Part shown: positions 1 to 8,163 of the stretch, piece after piece
Numbering within the stretch: position 1 is the first letter of the stretch
Layout of the letters: the number at the start of each line of letters is the position of its first letter
Origin: an uncultured Christensenellaceae bacterium
Lineage (GTDB): Bacteria; Bacillota; Clostridia; Christensenellales; Borkfalkiaceae
Assembly: GCA_910587625.1 (NCBI GenBank)
Contig: CAJUMW010000004.1
Span: 104,329 to 133,877 of the forward strand
Reading direction: 5' to 3'
Length of the DNA: 29,549 bases
Notes under the pieces: generated by a model
Database searches by the model: none
What the model was told of the DNA's origin: nothing
What the model saw: the letters and a program-made list of their open reading frames with translations, nothing else
Program-made: the position numbers and the translations under genes

Positions 1-231
1 GCAAACTTCGGCACGCGCCCGACGTTCGACGAGGAGGGCGCTGTATTGGAAGTTCATCTTCAAAACTTTGAAGGGGATTTGTACGACAGAGAAATTACCG
101 TGGAATTTACCGACTATATCCGCGACATTAAAAAGTTTGAAAGCGCGGAGGAACTTCGCGCTCAGCTTGAAAGCGATATGCAGACTTTACATAAAGAAGA
201 AATCCAAGACGTAGAGGCGCAAGTTGATTAA
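1..231 (+). CDS. ribF: RibF bifunctional riboflavin kinase/FMN adenylyltransferase, C-terminal end only
   Basis: This is the 3' end of a gene that enters from the left edge; frame 1 is open from base 1 to the stop at 229-231. The readable 76 residues match the end of the riboflavin kinase domain. They begin with a GTRPTF motif, then an acidic Glu, then the FEGDLYDREITVEF stretch typical of the flavokinase beta-barrel, and end with the helical tail containing IRDIKKFESAEEL. The enzyme phosphorylates riboflavin to FMN and adenylates FMN to FAD in the cytoplasm. The FAD synthetase half lies outside the window. The TTG at 46 is an internal Leu codon, not a start. The stop overlaps the next gene by 8 bases, so the two are probably co-transcribed and translationally coupled. 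Confidence 0.9.
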   Translation, partial: ANFGTRPTFDEEGAVLEVHLQNFEGDLYDREITVEFTDYIRDIKKFESAEELRAQLESDMQTLHKEEIQDVEAQVD

Positions 232-1081
232 ATTCGGACCCAGCGGCAACAGCGAAGCTTTTTACGAGGCAGGCTATAAACACACCGAACAGGCCGCTGA
301 ATTTTGCAGACAATTAAATTTAGACTGTTTTGAATATTCCTTTGGCAGAGGCATACTTATGTCGGAGGACAAGGCAATAAAAATAGGTCAAGCGTTCAAG
401 GATAGCGGAATAGAGATAAGCGTGCACGCGCCTTACTTTATAAATTTTGCAAATCCGGATGACGAAGCGGCGCAAAAATCTTACGGCTATGTTCTTAAAA
501 GCGCGCAGTTCGTTGCGTTGATGGGTGGGGAGAGAGTTGTGTTTCACCCTGCCGCACAGGGTAAGGTAACTCGTGAAGAGGCTGTAAAAAAGACGATTGA
601 GCGCTTAAAAATTCTTACGGAATATATTTATCTTAACAACCTTGAAAACTTGAAATTCTGTCCCGAAACTATGGGCAAAGCTGCGCAAATCGGAACTTTG
701 GAAGAAGTTGTCGAGTTTTGTAAAATAGACAAATGCTTTATTCCCGCAATAGATTTCGGTCATATCAACGCGAGGGAACAGGGCAGTTTAAAAACCAAAG
801 ACGACTATAAAAGTCGTCTTGAATATATGATAGCCGAACTCGGTTTCGAAAGGGTAAAAAATTTTCACGTTCATTTTTCAAAGATAATGTACGGCGGAAA
901 GGGGGAAATAAAGCATTTGACGTTTGATGACGACAAGTACGGTCCCGAGTTTGAACCCCTTGCAATAGCGCTTAAAGAGTTAAATTTACAGCCCTATATT
1001 GTAAGCGAGTCGGCAGGCACACAGGCGCGCGACGCGCAAATAATGAAAGGCATTTACAATAGTGTTGACATATTGAAATAA
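224..1081 (+). CDS. Endonuclease IV-like (Nfo family) TIM-barrel metalloenzyme
   Basis: A 285-residue protein of the AP endonuclease 2 / xylose-isomerase-like TIM-barrel superfamily. The tri-metal ligand set of endonuclease IV can be followed in order: His68 (SVHAPY), His108 (VVFHPA), Glu148 (CPETMGK), Asp177 and His180 (AIDFGH), His215/His217 (FHVHFS), His231 and Glu262 (VSESAG). Endonuclease IV cuts the backbone 5' of abasic sites in base-excision repair, and the retained ligands support nuclease activity rather than a sugar isomerase. The length matches Nfo proteins. The start is a TTG at 224 inside the ribF stop region; no strong ribosome site is seen, consistent with coupling to ribF. 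The exact substrate is inferred from the family. Confidence 0.8.
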   Translation: MIKFGPSGNSEAFYEAGYKHTEQAAEFCRQLNLDCFEYSFGRGILMSEDKAIKIGQAFKDSGIEISVHAPYFINFANPDDEAAQKSYGYVLKSAQFVALMGGERVVFHPAAQGKVTREEAVKKTIERLKILTEYIYLNNLENLKFCPETMGKAAQIGTLEEVVEFCKIDKCFIPAIDFGHINAREQGSLKTKDDYKSRLEYMIAELGFERVKNFHVHFSKIMYGGKGEIKHLTFDDDKYGPEFEPLAIALKELNLQPYIVSESAGTQARDAQIMKGIYNSVDILK

Positions 1082-1106
1082 GTTTGTTAAAATAGGATAT
1101 GGTCTT

Positions 1107-2156
1107 ATGGTCACAACCAACGCACGAAAACTTTATAACGCGGTTAAAGCCGAAGCGGTTTTGACTGAACGCACCGATTTAAGACAGTATCTTACCGGTG
1201 TTTCGACTTCGTTCGGCTATGTTTTGACCGACGCGGAGAAATCGATATTTTATACCGACGCAAGATACCTCGAAGCATGTCACAGGCTTCTGGAAGGTAG
1301 CGAAATCGAGGTGAAAAAATACGAAGGGCCGCTTGAAAACCTTTTAAAAGACTATACAGAAGTTGCGATTCCGCTTTCTTCGACAAGCTATCCCGACTAT
1401 AAAAGGTTTTTGGACGCAGGTTTAAAGATTGTTGACAGCGGCAAAGCTTTCGACGGCTTAATGTCGATAAAACAGGATTACGAGATAGAAAATATAAAAG
1501 CGGCTTGTCAAATTACCGACAAAGCTTTCGAGGATTTGCTGCCTCGTATTAAAGAAGGAATGACTGAAAACGAGGTTGCCGCCGAGCTTGAATACCTTAT
1601 GCGAAAGTCAGGCGCAAGCGGAACAAGCTTCCCCACGATAGTCGGTTTCGGTAAAAATTCAAGCGTGCCTCATCACGAAACGGGCAACGCAAAGCTGCAA
1701 TTCGGCAACGTTATACTCATAGATTACGGCTGCAAATTCAACGGATATTGTTCGGACTGTACAAGAACATTTTTATTCGGGGACGACGGCAAGCATACAA
1801 ATTTCAAGGCGGCATACGAGCAGGTTCTGATTGCGCATATGCTTGTAAAAGCAAAAGCGACAGAGGGAATGACGGGGAAAGAGATTGACGCAATCGCGCG
1901 CGACTACTTGAAAGAGTTTGACCTTGACAGGTACTTTACTCACTCGCTCGGTCACGGGCTTGGTATCAACATTCATGAATTTCCCTTTATCTCCCCCAAG
2001 GGTGCCGACGTTATAAAGAACGGAATGGTCTTTTCCGACGAACCCGGCGTCTATTTTGAAGGTGACTTCGGTATCAGGATAGAGGACACTGTTATGTTAA
2101 AAGACGGTAAAGTTATTTCACTTACCGATTCAAATAAAAAATTAATTATTTTATAA
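1107..2156 (+). CDS. Xaa-Pro aminopeptidase-type M24 metallopeptidase
   Basis: 349 residues with the two-domain layout of the PepQ/YqhT type M24 peptidases: a creatinase-like N-terminal domain (about 1-120) and a pita-bread catalytic domain (about 125-349). All five dinuclear metal ligands are visible: Asp206 (LIDYG), Asp217 (CSDCTRTF), His283 (GHGLG), Glu312 (DEPGVY) and Glu326 (RIEDT). The PHHETG segment near 188-193 is also typical. The family removes an N-terminal residue preceding proline in the cytoplasm. It is followed 20 bases later by efp, an arrangement common in Firmicutes and probably an operon. The ribosome site is weak. The proline-specific substrate is inferred from the family. 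Confidence 0.9.
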   Translation: MVTTNARKLYNAVKAEAVLTERTDLRQYLTGVSTSFGYVLTDAEKSIFYTDARYLEACHRLLEGSEIEVKKYEGPLENLLKDYTEVAIPLSSTSYPDYKRFLDAGLKIVDSGKAFDGLMSIKQDYEIENIKAACQITDKAFEDLLPRIKEGMTENEVAAELEYLMRKSGASGTSFPTIVGFGKNSSVPHHETGNAKLQFGNVILIDYGCKFNGYCSDCTRTFLFGDDGKHTNFKAAYEQVLIAHMLVKAKATEGMTGKEIDAIARDYLKEFDLDRYFTHSLGHGLGINIHEFPFISPKGADVIKNGMVFSDEPGVYFEGDFGIRIEDTVMLKDGKVISLTDSNKKLIIL

Positions 2157-2176
2157 ATAGTTTAAGGAGAATACAA

Positions 2177-2752
2177 ATGGCATCAATTTTAGCAGGCGAT
2201 ATCAGAAAGGGCTCAACGTTCGAGTACAACGGCAAGGGTGTTTACACAGTAACAGAATTTCAGCACGTTAAACCCGGCAAGGGCGCGGCATTCGTAAGAG
2301 CTACTATTAAGAACGTTGTAACGGGACAAGTTCTTTCGGACATTACGTTCAACCCCACAACCAAGCTTGAAACGGCTCAGGTCGAAACGAGAAAGATGAC
2401 CTACTCATATACGGACGGCGAGTTCTATTACTTTATGGATCCCGATTCGTTCGAGATGACTACGCTCAACTTATCGCAGGTAGAAGAGGCGTTGAAGTAT
2501 ATTAAGGAAAACGATATGGTAACCGTTAAGTCGCTCAACGGCACGGCATTCTCCGTTGAACCCGAAAACTTTGTCGAGCTTAAAATTACCGAGTGCGAGC
2601 CGGGTGTAAAGGGCAATACCGCAACCAACGCTATGAAGAACGCGGTAGTCGAAACCGGCGCAACCGTGCAGGTGCCTATGTTTGTTGAAGAGGGTGAAAT
2701 TATCCGTATCGATACCCGTACAGGCGAATATATGTCGAGAGTCGGCAAATAA
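2177..2752 (+). CDS. efp: Translation elongation factor P
   Basis: 191 residues with the three beta-barrel domains of EF-P. The N-terminal KOW-like domain carries the loop HVKPGKGAAF with Lys35 at the tip, the residue modified in many bacteria. The centre has the TYSYTDGEFYYFMD segment, and the C-terminus holds the ATVQVPMFVEEGEIIRIDTRTGEY motif region. EF-P binds between the ribosomal P and E sites and rescues ribosomes stalled on polyproline. The ribosome site AAGGAG lies about 8 bases before the ATG. The stop codon overlaps the start of the next gene (TAATG), so dtd is translationally coupled. Confidence 0.97.
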   Translation: MASILAGDIRKGSTFEYNGKGVYTVTEFQHVKPGKGAAFVRATIKNVVTGQVLSDITFNPTTKLETAQVETRKMTYSYTDGEFYYFMDPDSFEMTTLNLSQVEEALKYIKENDMVTVKSLNGTAFSVEPENFVELKITECEPGVKGNTATNAMKNAVVETGATVQVPMFVEEGEIIRIDTRTGEYMSRVGK

Positions 2753-3189
2753 TGAAAGCCGTTATTCAACGGGTCGGGCGCACTTCGCTTTCCGTTGACG
2801 GCAGTCTAATATCCGAAATTGCTTTTGGTCTTGCCGTGTATCTCGGCGTAAAGGTCGGCGACACCAAAGCGCAGGCGCAGGTTATGGCAAAAAAAATTCA
2901 GGCAATGCGCATTTTTGAGGATGACGATGGAAAAATGAATAAATCGGTAAAGGACGTGGGCGGAGAAATTTTGCTCATATCCCAATTTACTCTACTTGGC
3001 GACTGTTCTCACGGCAATCGTCCAAGTTTCATTCAAGCCGAACGCCCCGAAGCCGCAAACGCGCTCTACGAATACACTGCCGAACTTTTGGAAGGCTACG
3101 GCATTACTGTCAAGAAAGGCGTTTTCGGCGCAGATATGAAGATTGAGCAGTTCAACGACGGACCCGTAACTATAATTTACGAAACATAA
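2752..3189 (+). CDS. dtd: D-aminoacyl-tRNA deacylase
   Basis: 145 residues, the full length of the DTD family. It hydrolyses D-amino acids mischarged on tRNA, keeping them out of protein synthesis. Diagnostic motifs are SQFTLLGD at 77-84 and the cross-subunit Gly-cisPro pair in NDGPVT at about 135-140; MKAVIQRV is the usual N-terminus. The start codon shares one base with the efp stop, so translation is probably coupled to EF-P, putting two translation-quality genes in one unit. A hairpin (3198-3218) follows the stop. Confidence 0.96.
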   Translation: MKAVIQRVGRTSLSVDGSLISEIAFGLAVYLGVKVGDTKAQAQVMAKKIQAMRIFEDDDGKMNKSVKDVGGEILLISQFTLLGDCSHGNRPSFIQAERPEAANALYEYTAELLEGYGITVKKGVFGADMKIEQFNDGPVTIIYET

Positions 3190-3197
3190 TGTATTAT

Positions 3198-3218
3198 GCC
3201 CCCTTTGGACAAGGGGGC
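3198..3218 (+). terminator. GC-rich hairpin after dtd, weak terminator or processing site
   Basis: A perfect 8-bp inverted repeat, GCCCCCTT and AAGGGGGC, with a 5-base loop, lies 8 bases after the dtd stop. No T-run follows, so it is not a classical intrinsic terminator. It may attenuate or stabilise the transcript before the next gene. Confidence 0.5.
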
Positions 3219-3254
3219 AATGCCATATAAAAAAGTATAAGCGAGGAGTGTAAA

Positions 3255-4091
3255 ATGAAAATTCAATTTCTCGGAACAGGCGCTGCCGAAGGAGTTCCTG
3301 CAATGTTCTGTGCCTGCCCTGTCTGTAAAAAAATCAGGTCTATGGGCAAACAAGAGGTGCGCACTCGCTCGCAGGTGGTAATAGACGGTAAAATTTCTGT
3401 GGATTTCCCGCCGGAGGCATATTACCACAGCTTTGAGCACGGCGTCGATTTTTCCGCGTTGAAGTTTTTATTGATAACTCATTCGCATATGGACCATTTT
3501 TATGCGCACGATTTTATCTTGCACGGCTATAAGTACGCCAAATTGACCGAGCAAAAGCTGAAAATTTTCGGCAATGCAGAGGTGGAAAAAGTATTTAAAG
3601 AGTGTACCGCACGCGAAATGCGTTCTGAAGTTGCCGCGTCTATAGAGTTCAAAAAAATACGGCCTTTTTGCGTGTTTGAGGAGTGCGGCTATAAAATTAT
3701 CTCTATTCCCTCCAATCACAGGACAAAAGAGGATAGCTTACTCTATTACGTCGAAAAAGACGGTAAGGGCTATTTGCACTTTTACGACACATATAAGGTA
3801 GATATCGAGGTGCTCAAATTTTTAAAAGCCAACGGCGCGAAGGCAAATGTGGTAGCGTTTGACTGCACCTTTGCCGACAACCCCAGCAATGAAAATTCGC
3901 GCCATATGAATATATATGACGATATGCAAATGAAAGACGCTCTCAAAGATTTGCAGATAATAGACGAAAAAACCAAGATTATAATAACGCATTTTTCGCA
4001 CAATTCAAACCCTACCCGAGAAAGACTTGCCGCTCTTTCACAAAAGTTCGGCGTAATAACAGCCTATGACGGAATGGAAGTGGAAGTTTAA
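3255..4091 (+). CDS. Metallo-beta-lactamase-fold hydrolase, PhnP-like
   Basis: 278 residues of the MBL hydrolase superfamily. The start GTGAAEGVPAMFC followed by a CxxC pair (Cys21 and Cys24 in CPVCK) resembles PhnP-type cyclic phosphodiesterases and related coenzyme-PQQ-B-like hydrolases. The metal-binding HSHMDH motif is at 76-81, a further His sits in the SNHRT segment, and ITHFSH is near the end. Such enzymes hydrolyse small phosphodiesters or act on RNA-like substrates; the substrate here cannot be read from sequence. A ribosome site (GAGGAG) lies about 9 bases before the ATG. The next gene begins 2 bases after the stop, suggesting one operon. Confidence 0.8.
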   Translation: MKIQFLGTGAAEGVPAMFCACPVCKKIRSMGKQEVRTRSQVVIDGKISVDFPPEAYYHSFEHGVDFSALKFLLITHSHMDHFYAHDFILHGYKYAKLTEQKLKIFGNAEVEKVFKECTAREMRSEVAASIEFKKIRPFCVFEECGYKIISIPSNHRTKEDSLLYYVEKDGKGYLHFYDTYKVDIEVLKFLKANGAKANVVAFDCTFADNPSNENSRHMNIYDDMQMKDALKDLQIIDEKTKIIITHFSHNSNPTRERLAALSQKFGVITAYDGMEVEV

Positions 4092-4093
4092 AT

Positions 4094-4636
4094 ATGTCTA
4101 TGAATTTTTTCAAACATTTGCACACGGTCGGCAAGCACAGAAGATTAGTCAGAAAGCTGTGTTTCAAATGCGGACTTATACGGCAGGGTTTAACTCACGA
4201 TTTGTCTAAATATTCTTTTGCGGAGTTCTGGTCGGGCGTAAAATATTATCAAGGTTACCGCAGCCCTCAGGCAAAGGAGCGTGAAGAGCTGGGCTATTCC
4301 GCAGCGTGGCTGCACCATAAGGGCAGAAACAAACACCACTTCGAGTACTGGACGGATTTTGCCGACGGAGATAAGATTTACGTTGAAATGCCGCCTAAAT
4401 ATTTTGTGGAAATGGTGTGCGACAGAATTGCCGCAAGCAAGACCTATTTAAAGGAAAGTTATACCGACGCAAGTCCGCTTGAATATTTTTTAACTAAAAC
4501 AGATAGAGGTGGAATGAACCCCGAAACTGCAAAAAAGCTTGAATATTATCTTACAATGCTAAAAGATAACGGGGAAAATTTTACATTTAAAGCTCTAAAA
4601 AAATATGCCAAACAAAAAAATACCCCTCACGGTTGA
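4094..4636 (+). CDS. DUF5662-type cytoplasmic protein of unknown function
   Basis: 180 residues, soluble, rich in His and aromatic residues. Conserved-looking blocks are HRRLVRKLCFKCGLIRQGLTHDLSKYS (about 14-40, cited as a region), the YRSPQAKE segment, HHKGRNKHHFEYW and a C-terminal K-rich helix. The HDLSK and HHKGRNKHH blocks recall DUF5662 proteins, which look HD-like in their histidine and aspartate pattern, so a metal-dependent phosphohydrolase role is possible but not shown. It sits 2 bases after the MBL hydrolase gene, probably in the same operon, and ends at a bidirectional terminator. Confidence 0.65.
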   Translation: MSMNFFKHLHTVGKHRRLVRKLCFKCGLIRQGLTHDLSKYSFAEFWSGVKYYQGYRSPQAKEREELGYSAAWLHHKGRNKHHFEYWTDFADGDKIYVEMPPKYFVEMVCDRIAASKTYLKESYTDASPLEYFLTKTDRGGMNPETAKKLEYYLTMLKDNGENFTFKALKKYAKQKNTPHG

Positions 4637-4645
4637 CTGTGAGGG
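4624..4645. terminator. Bidirectional intrinsic terminator between convergent genes
   Basis: A 7-bp stem CCCTCAC/GTGAGGG with an 8-base loop lies between the stop codons of the convergent DUF5662-type and PH-domain genes. On the minus strand it is followed by a run of seven T, making it a good terminator for the right-hand gene. On the plus strand the T tract is broken. Confidence 0.75.
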
Positions 4646-4658
4646 TCTTGTATTTTAA

Positions 4659-5135
4659 TTATGCTTTTTTGTCGGTGTCATTTTCCTTTGAGGTAATGGA
4701 ATACTCGATATTGCGGTTGGCGTGCAAAAGGTCTCCTATAAACTCTTCGTACCATTCCTCTTTTACGACTATAACGATAAAAGTATTTTCGTCGAAATAT
4801 ACGCTGAGCTTGTTTGTGTTTCTGTCAAGCAATATACTTTGAATTTTGTCTACGTCATACTTGCTTTTTATTATACCGAAGCTTGTTTTAAAAGTTTTTC
4901 CGTCTATGCGGTAATAGGACGAAATCAACAGGCTTAAAAGCACGACAAACAGCAAAACCGCAACAAAATACATCAAAGAATATTGCAGTATCGGATAAAC
5001 TATATTTTGCGACGAGGCAAAATCATATACGCAAATCGAATAAGTGTTAAAGCCAAGCGCGACGGCTGACAGTGCAAGTCCGACGTAAATGAAAATTTTA
5101 ATTAGCCTTGTAAACTTGTATTTATAAGTTTTCAT
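4659..5135 (-). CDS. Small membrane protein with a bacterial PH-like domain
   Basis: 158 residues. Two membrane helices are clear (about 13-32 and 50-74), followed by a cytoplasmic segment (about 75-145). That segment begins with YYRIDGKTFKTSFGIIKSKY, the pattern of the bacterial PH-domain (bPH) family, where a membrane hairpin precedes a PH fold. The C-terminus is charged (ENDTDKKA). The function is unknown; similar proteins are thought to be envelope or signalling scaffolds. It is monocistronic, convergent with the upstream gene, and ends at a strong minus-strand terminator. Confidence 0.65.
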   Translation of the reverse strand: MKTYKYKFTRLIKIFIYVGLALSAVALGFNTYSICVYDFASSQNIVYPILQYSLMYFVAVLLFVVLLSLLISSYYRIDGKTFKTSFGIIKSKYDVDKIQSILLDRNTNKLSVYFDENTFIVIVVKEEWYEEFIGDLLHANRNIEYSITSKENDTDKKA

Positions 5136-5214
5136 ACTCGTATTATAAACGACTTATATGAAAAATGCAAGAAAAACGTATTAAATTTGTCAACTGAGTA
5201 AAAATAGTTTAAAA

Positions 5215-5568
5215 TTAATTGTCGTTTAAATTATCTTCGGGAACGTTTGGCTTTTCGGGCGGACGGGGAAAAATGCCGTCCTTGTGTTTGCGATTTTTAC
5301 CGAACCTGATTATAAATATTTCTCCGCCGTCGAACTCACCGTAAAACCCTACTGCCGAACCGCCCAAGTCGCGCGGAATAAACTTAAATCCGCCGCCAAA
5401 GTTATTCTCTTCCGAATTTTTGTCTTCGGTAGTATCGTCGGTCTGTTCGTGCAAATTTTCGGCGGGTATTTCCGTGCTTTTGCCATCGTCGTTTTTAACG
5501 CCGCAACCTGTTAAAGCTGCGGATACAAGTAGAAATGTCGCCGTAAATAAAAATAAAAACTTTTTCAT
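5215..5568 (-). CDS. Small secreted lipoprotein, unknown function
   Basis: 117 residues starting with a lipoprotein signal peptide: MKKFLFLF, a hydrophobic core, then the lipobox LTGC with the lipidated Cys at about 22. The mature part is acidic and disordered (Asp/Glu/Asn/Thr-rich to about 60), then has a short folded-looking segment (FKFIPRDLGGSAVGFYGEFDG), then a Pro-rich basic tail. It is anchored outside the cytoplasmic membrane. It is divergent from the ABC importer gene but no functional link can be read. No family was recognised. Confidence 0.65.
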   Translation of the reverse strand: MKKFLFLFTATFLLVSAALTGCGVKNDDGKSTEIPAENLHEQTDDTTEDKNSEENNFGGGFKFIPRDLGGSAVGFYGEFDGGEIFIIRFGKNRKHKDGIFPRPPEKPNVPEDNLNDN

Positions 5569-5663
5569 AAAATGAGTATGTCAAATTATTCCACGTATAT
5601 GCAAACGCTTGTAAAATTTTCTCAAATATGTTAAAACAATAGATGAAAATTAAAGGAGAAGGT

Positions 5664-6692
5664 ATGAAAAAATTTTTATATAGCGCCATGTGCGCAGCAA
5701 TTATTTTTTTGTCTGCATTCGGCGTTACGGGGTGTGATACGGATGTGCAAGATAAAAGGTACGTCACGCTTGTAGGCGTTACTGCGGCGGAAGTAGGCGT
5801 GAGGGAAGATATCGATTATTTTATTATGCCCGAGCCTGCGGCAAGCACAAAGGTCAATGCGATTGAAACTTTGAAGTTTTCCGGCAATTTGCAACAGATA
5901 TACGGGGGAGAAAGCGGTTATCCGCAGGCGGTTGTAGTGGCAAAATCAAACCTTATAAGCGAGTATAGTTTTATAAGCGACTTTATTGCAGAGTTGGAAA
6001 AGGGAAAAGAATGGTTACTTAGCGAAAAGGTTTCCTCAAACGAAATAGTAGAAGCCGTAAAAAATCATTTGAGCGAGGGTATGACTCCCACGTTTAACGC
6101 AAAAAATTTAAGTAAGGCGGTAATTGAAAATTGCAGTGTTGATTTCGTCTATTCAAGCGACTGTAAAAGTGAAATTATCGGGTTTATGCAGACTTTAAAC
6201 AGCGTAAGCGAAACGCCGTTCGGCACACCTGAAGAAAGTTTTTTTAAAGACGATAAAAATTTCGGGTCTGCAATATATAGCGGTAAAGTAAATGTATATG
6301 CTCCCGACGGCGCACCGGCGCTCGGCATTGCAAACTTGCTGTCTGAAAATAAAAGCTTCGGCGGCGCCGAGTTTGAATACAATGTTGTGGACGCACAGAC
6401 AATACAAAGCTATGTCGCAAACACCGACGAAAATAAGAATGCCGATATATGCGTTTTACCCGTAAACATTGCGGTAAAGCTTTTGGGTAAAGGGGACAGA
6501 TATAAGCTTCTCGGCACGCTTACTCACGGTAATTTATTTATGCTGTCAAACAGCGGGCAGGAGATTACACAAAGCAATCTGCATATGCTCAAAGGCAAAA
6601 AAGTCGGCATTGTAAATATTGCTCAGGTTCCCGGGCTTACTTTTAAATCAATTTTAAAAAATAACGATATTGCGTACACGGAATTAAAGTGA
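5664..6692 (+). CDS. ABC importer substrate-binding lipoprotein (NMT1/SsuA/ThiY-like)
   Basis: 342 residues from the ATG at 5664, chosen because TAAAGGAGAAGGT lies directly before it; an in-frame ATG 21 bases upstream has no ribosome site. The signal peptide ends at the lipobox VTGC with Cys near residue 24. The body has the two-lobe type II binding-protein pattern. The C-terminal HMLKGKKVGIVNIAQVPG segment followed by LTFKSILKN is typical of nitrate/sulfonate/taurine/HMP-type binding proteins. It captures a small ligand outside the cell and delivers it to the permease. No riboswitch is seen upstream, so the ligand is unknown. The stop overlaps the permease start. Confidence 0.8.
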   Translation: MKKFLYSAMCAAIIFLSAFGVTGCDTDVQDKRYVTLVGVTAAEVGVREDIDYFIMPEPAASTKVNAIETLKFSGNLQQIYGGESGYPQAVVVAKSNLISEYSFISDFIAELEKGKEWLLSEKVSSNEIVEAVKNHLSEGMTPTFNAKNLSKAVIENCSVDFVYSSDCKSEIIGFMQTLNSVSETPFGTPEESFFKDDKNFGSAIYSGKVNVYAPDGAPALGIANLLSENKSFGGAEFEYNVVDAQTIQSYVANTDENKNADICVLPVNIAVKLLGKGDRYKLLGTLTHGNLFMLSNSGQEITQSNLHMLKGKKVGIVNIAQVPGLTFKSILKNNDIAYTELK

Positions 6693-7459
6693 AGTTTATT
6701 AAATCGCGAAAACTAAATATAATCTTTACGCTGTTTGCGGTTATATCCCTTTGCGCGGCATGGATTATAGCTTACTACGCCGTCGGTAACGATTATATAA
6801 TTCCGTCTTTTGGCGAAACGTTTGCAAGCCTTTTTGAATGTTTTACCAAGGCTTCGTTTTGGCTTGCATTTTTAAATACCGTATTAAGAACGGTTGTAGC
6901 CTTTCTGATTTCGTTTGCGCTTGCGTTAGTTTCCGCGGTCCTGTCAAAGCTAAACTTTGCCGCGCGTGCGTTTATAAATCCCGTTATTGTACTGCTTCGT
7001 ACGCTGCCGACACTTGCGGTGATTTTAATATTGCTCATATGGTCAAATGCGAAAATTGCACCCGTTATAGTAACGGTTTTGGTGCTCTTTCCTCTTTTGC
7101 ACACTCAAATTCTTACATCGGCAGACGTGGTGGATTGCGAACTTTGCGATATGTTAAAAGCATATAACGTGCCATACCTCAGGCGCCTTATAAAAGTGTA
7201 CGTTCCGCTGATTTCGAGCGACGTACTTCCTCAAATTGGAGCAAATTTGTCGCTCGGGCTGAAAGTTATGATATCTGCCGAAGTGCTGTCAAATACCTAT
7301 TCCAGCCTCGGCGGACTTATGCAGACTGCCCGGGCATACCTTGAAATGCCGCGCCTTGCCGCGCTTACGTTAACCGTGATATTTATAGGTCTATTAATAG
7401 ATTTGATTTTCTCACTTGTCGCAAAAATTAATGCGCAATGGCAAAGGGGGGACAAATGA
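6689..7459 (+). CDS. ABC importer permease (SsuC/TauC/ThiX-like)
   Basis: 256 residues starting at a GTG that overlaps the previous stop (GTGA). About six membrane helices are visible, and the EAA-type coupling loop is at roughly 150-185 (CDMLKAYNVPYLRRLIKVY, then PLISSDVLPQIGANL). This is the single permease of a nitrate/sulfonate-type importer, which would act as a homodimer. It overlaps the ATPase gene by 4 bases (ATGA), so the three genes form a tight operon. Confidence 0.88.
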   Translation: MKFIKSRKLNIIFTLFAVISLCAAWIIAYYAVGNDYIIPSFGETFASLFECFTKASFWLAFLNTVLRTVVAFLISFALALVSAVLSKLNFAARAFINPVIVLLRTLPTLAVILILLIWSNAKIAPVIVTVLVLFPLLHTQILTSADVVDCELCDMLKAYNVPYLRRLIKVYVPLISSDVLPQIGANLSLGLKVMISAEVLSNTYSSLGGLMQTARAYLEMPRLAALTLTVIFIGLLIDLIFSLVAKINAQWQRGDK

Positions 7460-8112
7460 TTAAAATTAAAGACCTGAACAAAAGCTACGTCAACGTTGAA
7501 GTTTATAAAAATTTCAATCTCGAAGTTAGGGATAGTGAAGTATTGTGCATTTTGGGCGAAAGCGGCTGCGGAAAAACAACTCTTTTAAACTGCATAGCCA
7601 ACCTTACCGAATATGACGGGCAAATAACAAATGCAAAATGCGCCTATATTTTCCAAAAGCCGCGGTTGGTTCCCAATCTTAGCGTATATGAAAATTTAAA
7701 GCTTGTCTGTCCGGACGAGAAAAAAGTAGATAAAATTTTGGAGCGAGTAAAATTATGGAACCGAGCTTCCGCGTACCCCGTTGAACTTTCGGGCGGAGAG
7801 GCAAGGCGCGTTTCGATTGCGCGCGCGTTTTTATACAGTGCGGACGTAATACTTATGGACGAACCGTTCTCGTCGCTCGATTTGAAAATAAAGTATGAAA
7901 TGTTTGCGCTTTTTAAAGATATGAAAGCGGAGTTTAACAGTACGGCTATCTTTGTAACGCACGACGTAGAAGAGGCAATTATGCTTAGCGACAGAATTAT
8001 AGTATTGGATAAGGGCATAATAAAAGCGGATATCGAAGTAAAATCGGCAACGCAATCGGAGCTTCGTAAAAAGCTTATTGCAACGCTTTTGGGAAACAGA
8101 CATATTTCTTGA
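7456..8112 (+). CDS. ABC importer ATPase
   Basis: 218 residues from the ATG at 7456, which follows AAAGGGGGG and overlaps the permease stop; a longer reading from 7438 lacks a ribosome site. All ABC motifs are present: Walker A GESGCGKT (34-41), Q-loop Gln67, signature LSGGE (111-115), Walker B VILMDEP (131-137) and the H-loop His169. It powers the importer made by the two preceding genes. It is short for the class, with no C-terminal regulatory domain. The stop codon overlaps the -35 box of the mscL promoter. Confidence 0.92.
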   Translation: MIKIKDLNKSYVNVEVYKNFNLEVRDSEVLCILGESGCGKTTLLNCIANLTEYDGQITNAKCAYIFQKPRLVPNLSVYENLKLVCPDEKKVDKILERVKLWNRASAYPVELSGGEARRVSIARAFLYSADVILMDEPFSSLDLKIKYEMFALFKDMKAEFNSTAIFVTHDVEEAIMLSDRIIVLDKGIIKADIEVKSATQSELRKKLIATLLGNRHIS

Positions 8113-8137
8113 CAAATAGAGAAATTCAACTTATAAT
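8109..8137 (+). promoter_or_regulatory. Consensus sigma-A promoter for mscL
   Basis: TTGACA, 17 bases, TATAAT: a perfect vegetative promoter about 27 bases before the mscL ATG. The -35 box overlaps the stop codon of the ABC ATPase gene, so mscL has independent strong expression. Confidence 0.9.
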
Positions 8138-8163
8138 AAAATTAAAAATCGGGAGATGAATAA

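Noticed and set aside
5569..5663. Riboswitch (for example TPP) before the ABC importer
   Set aside because: The 95-base leader is AT-rich and shows none of the conserved riboswitch segments.
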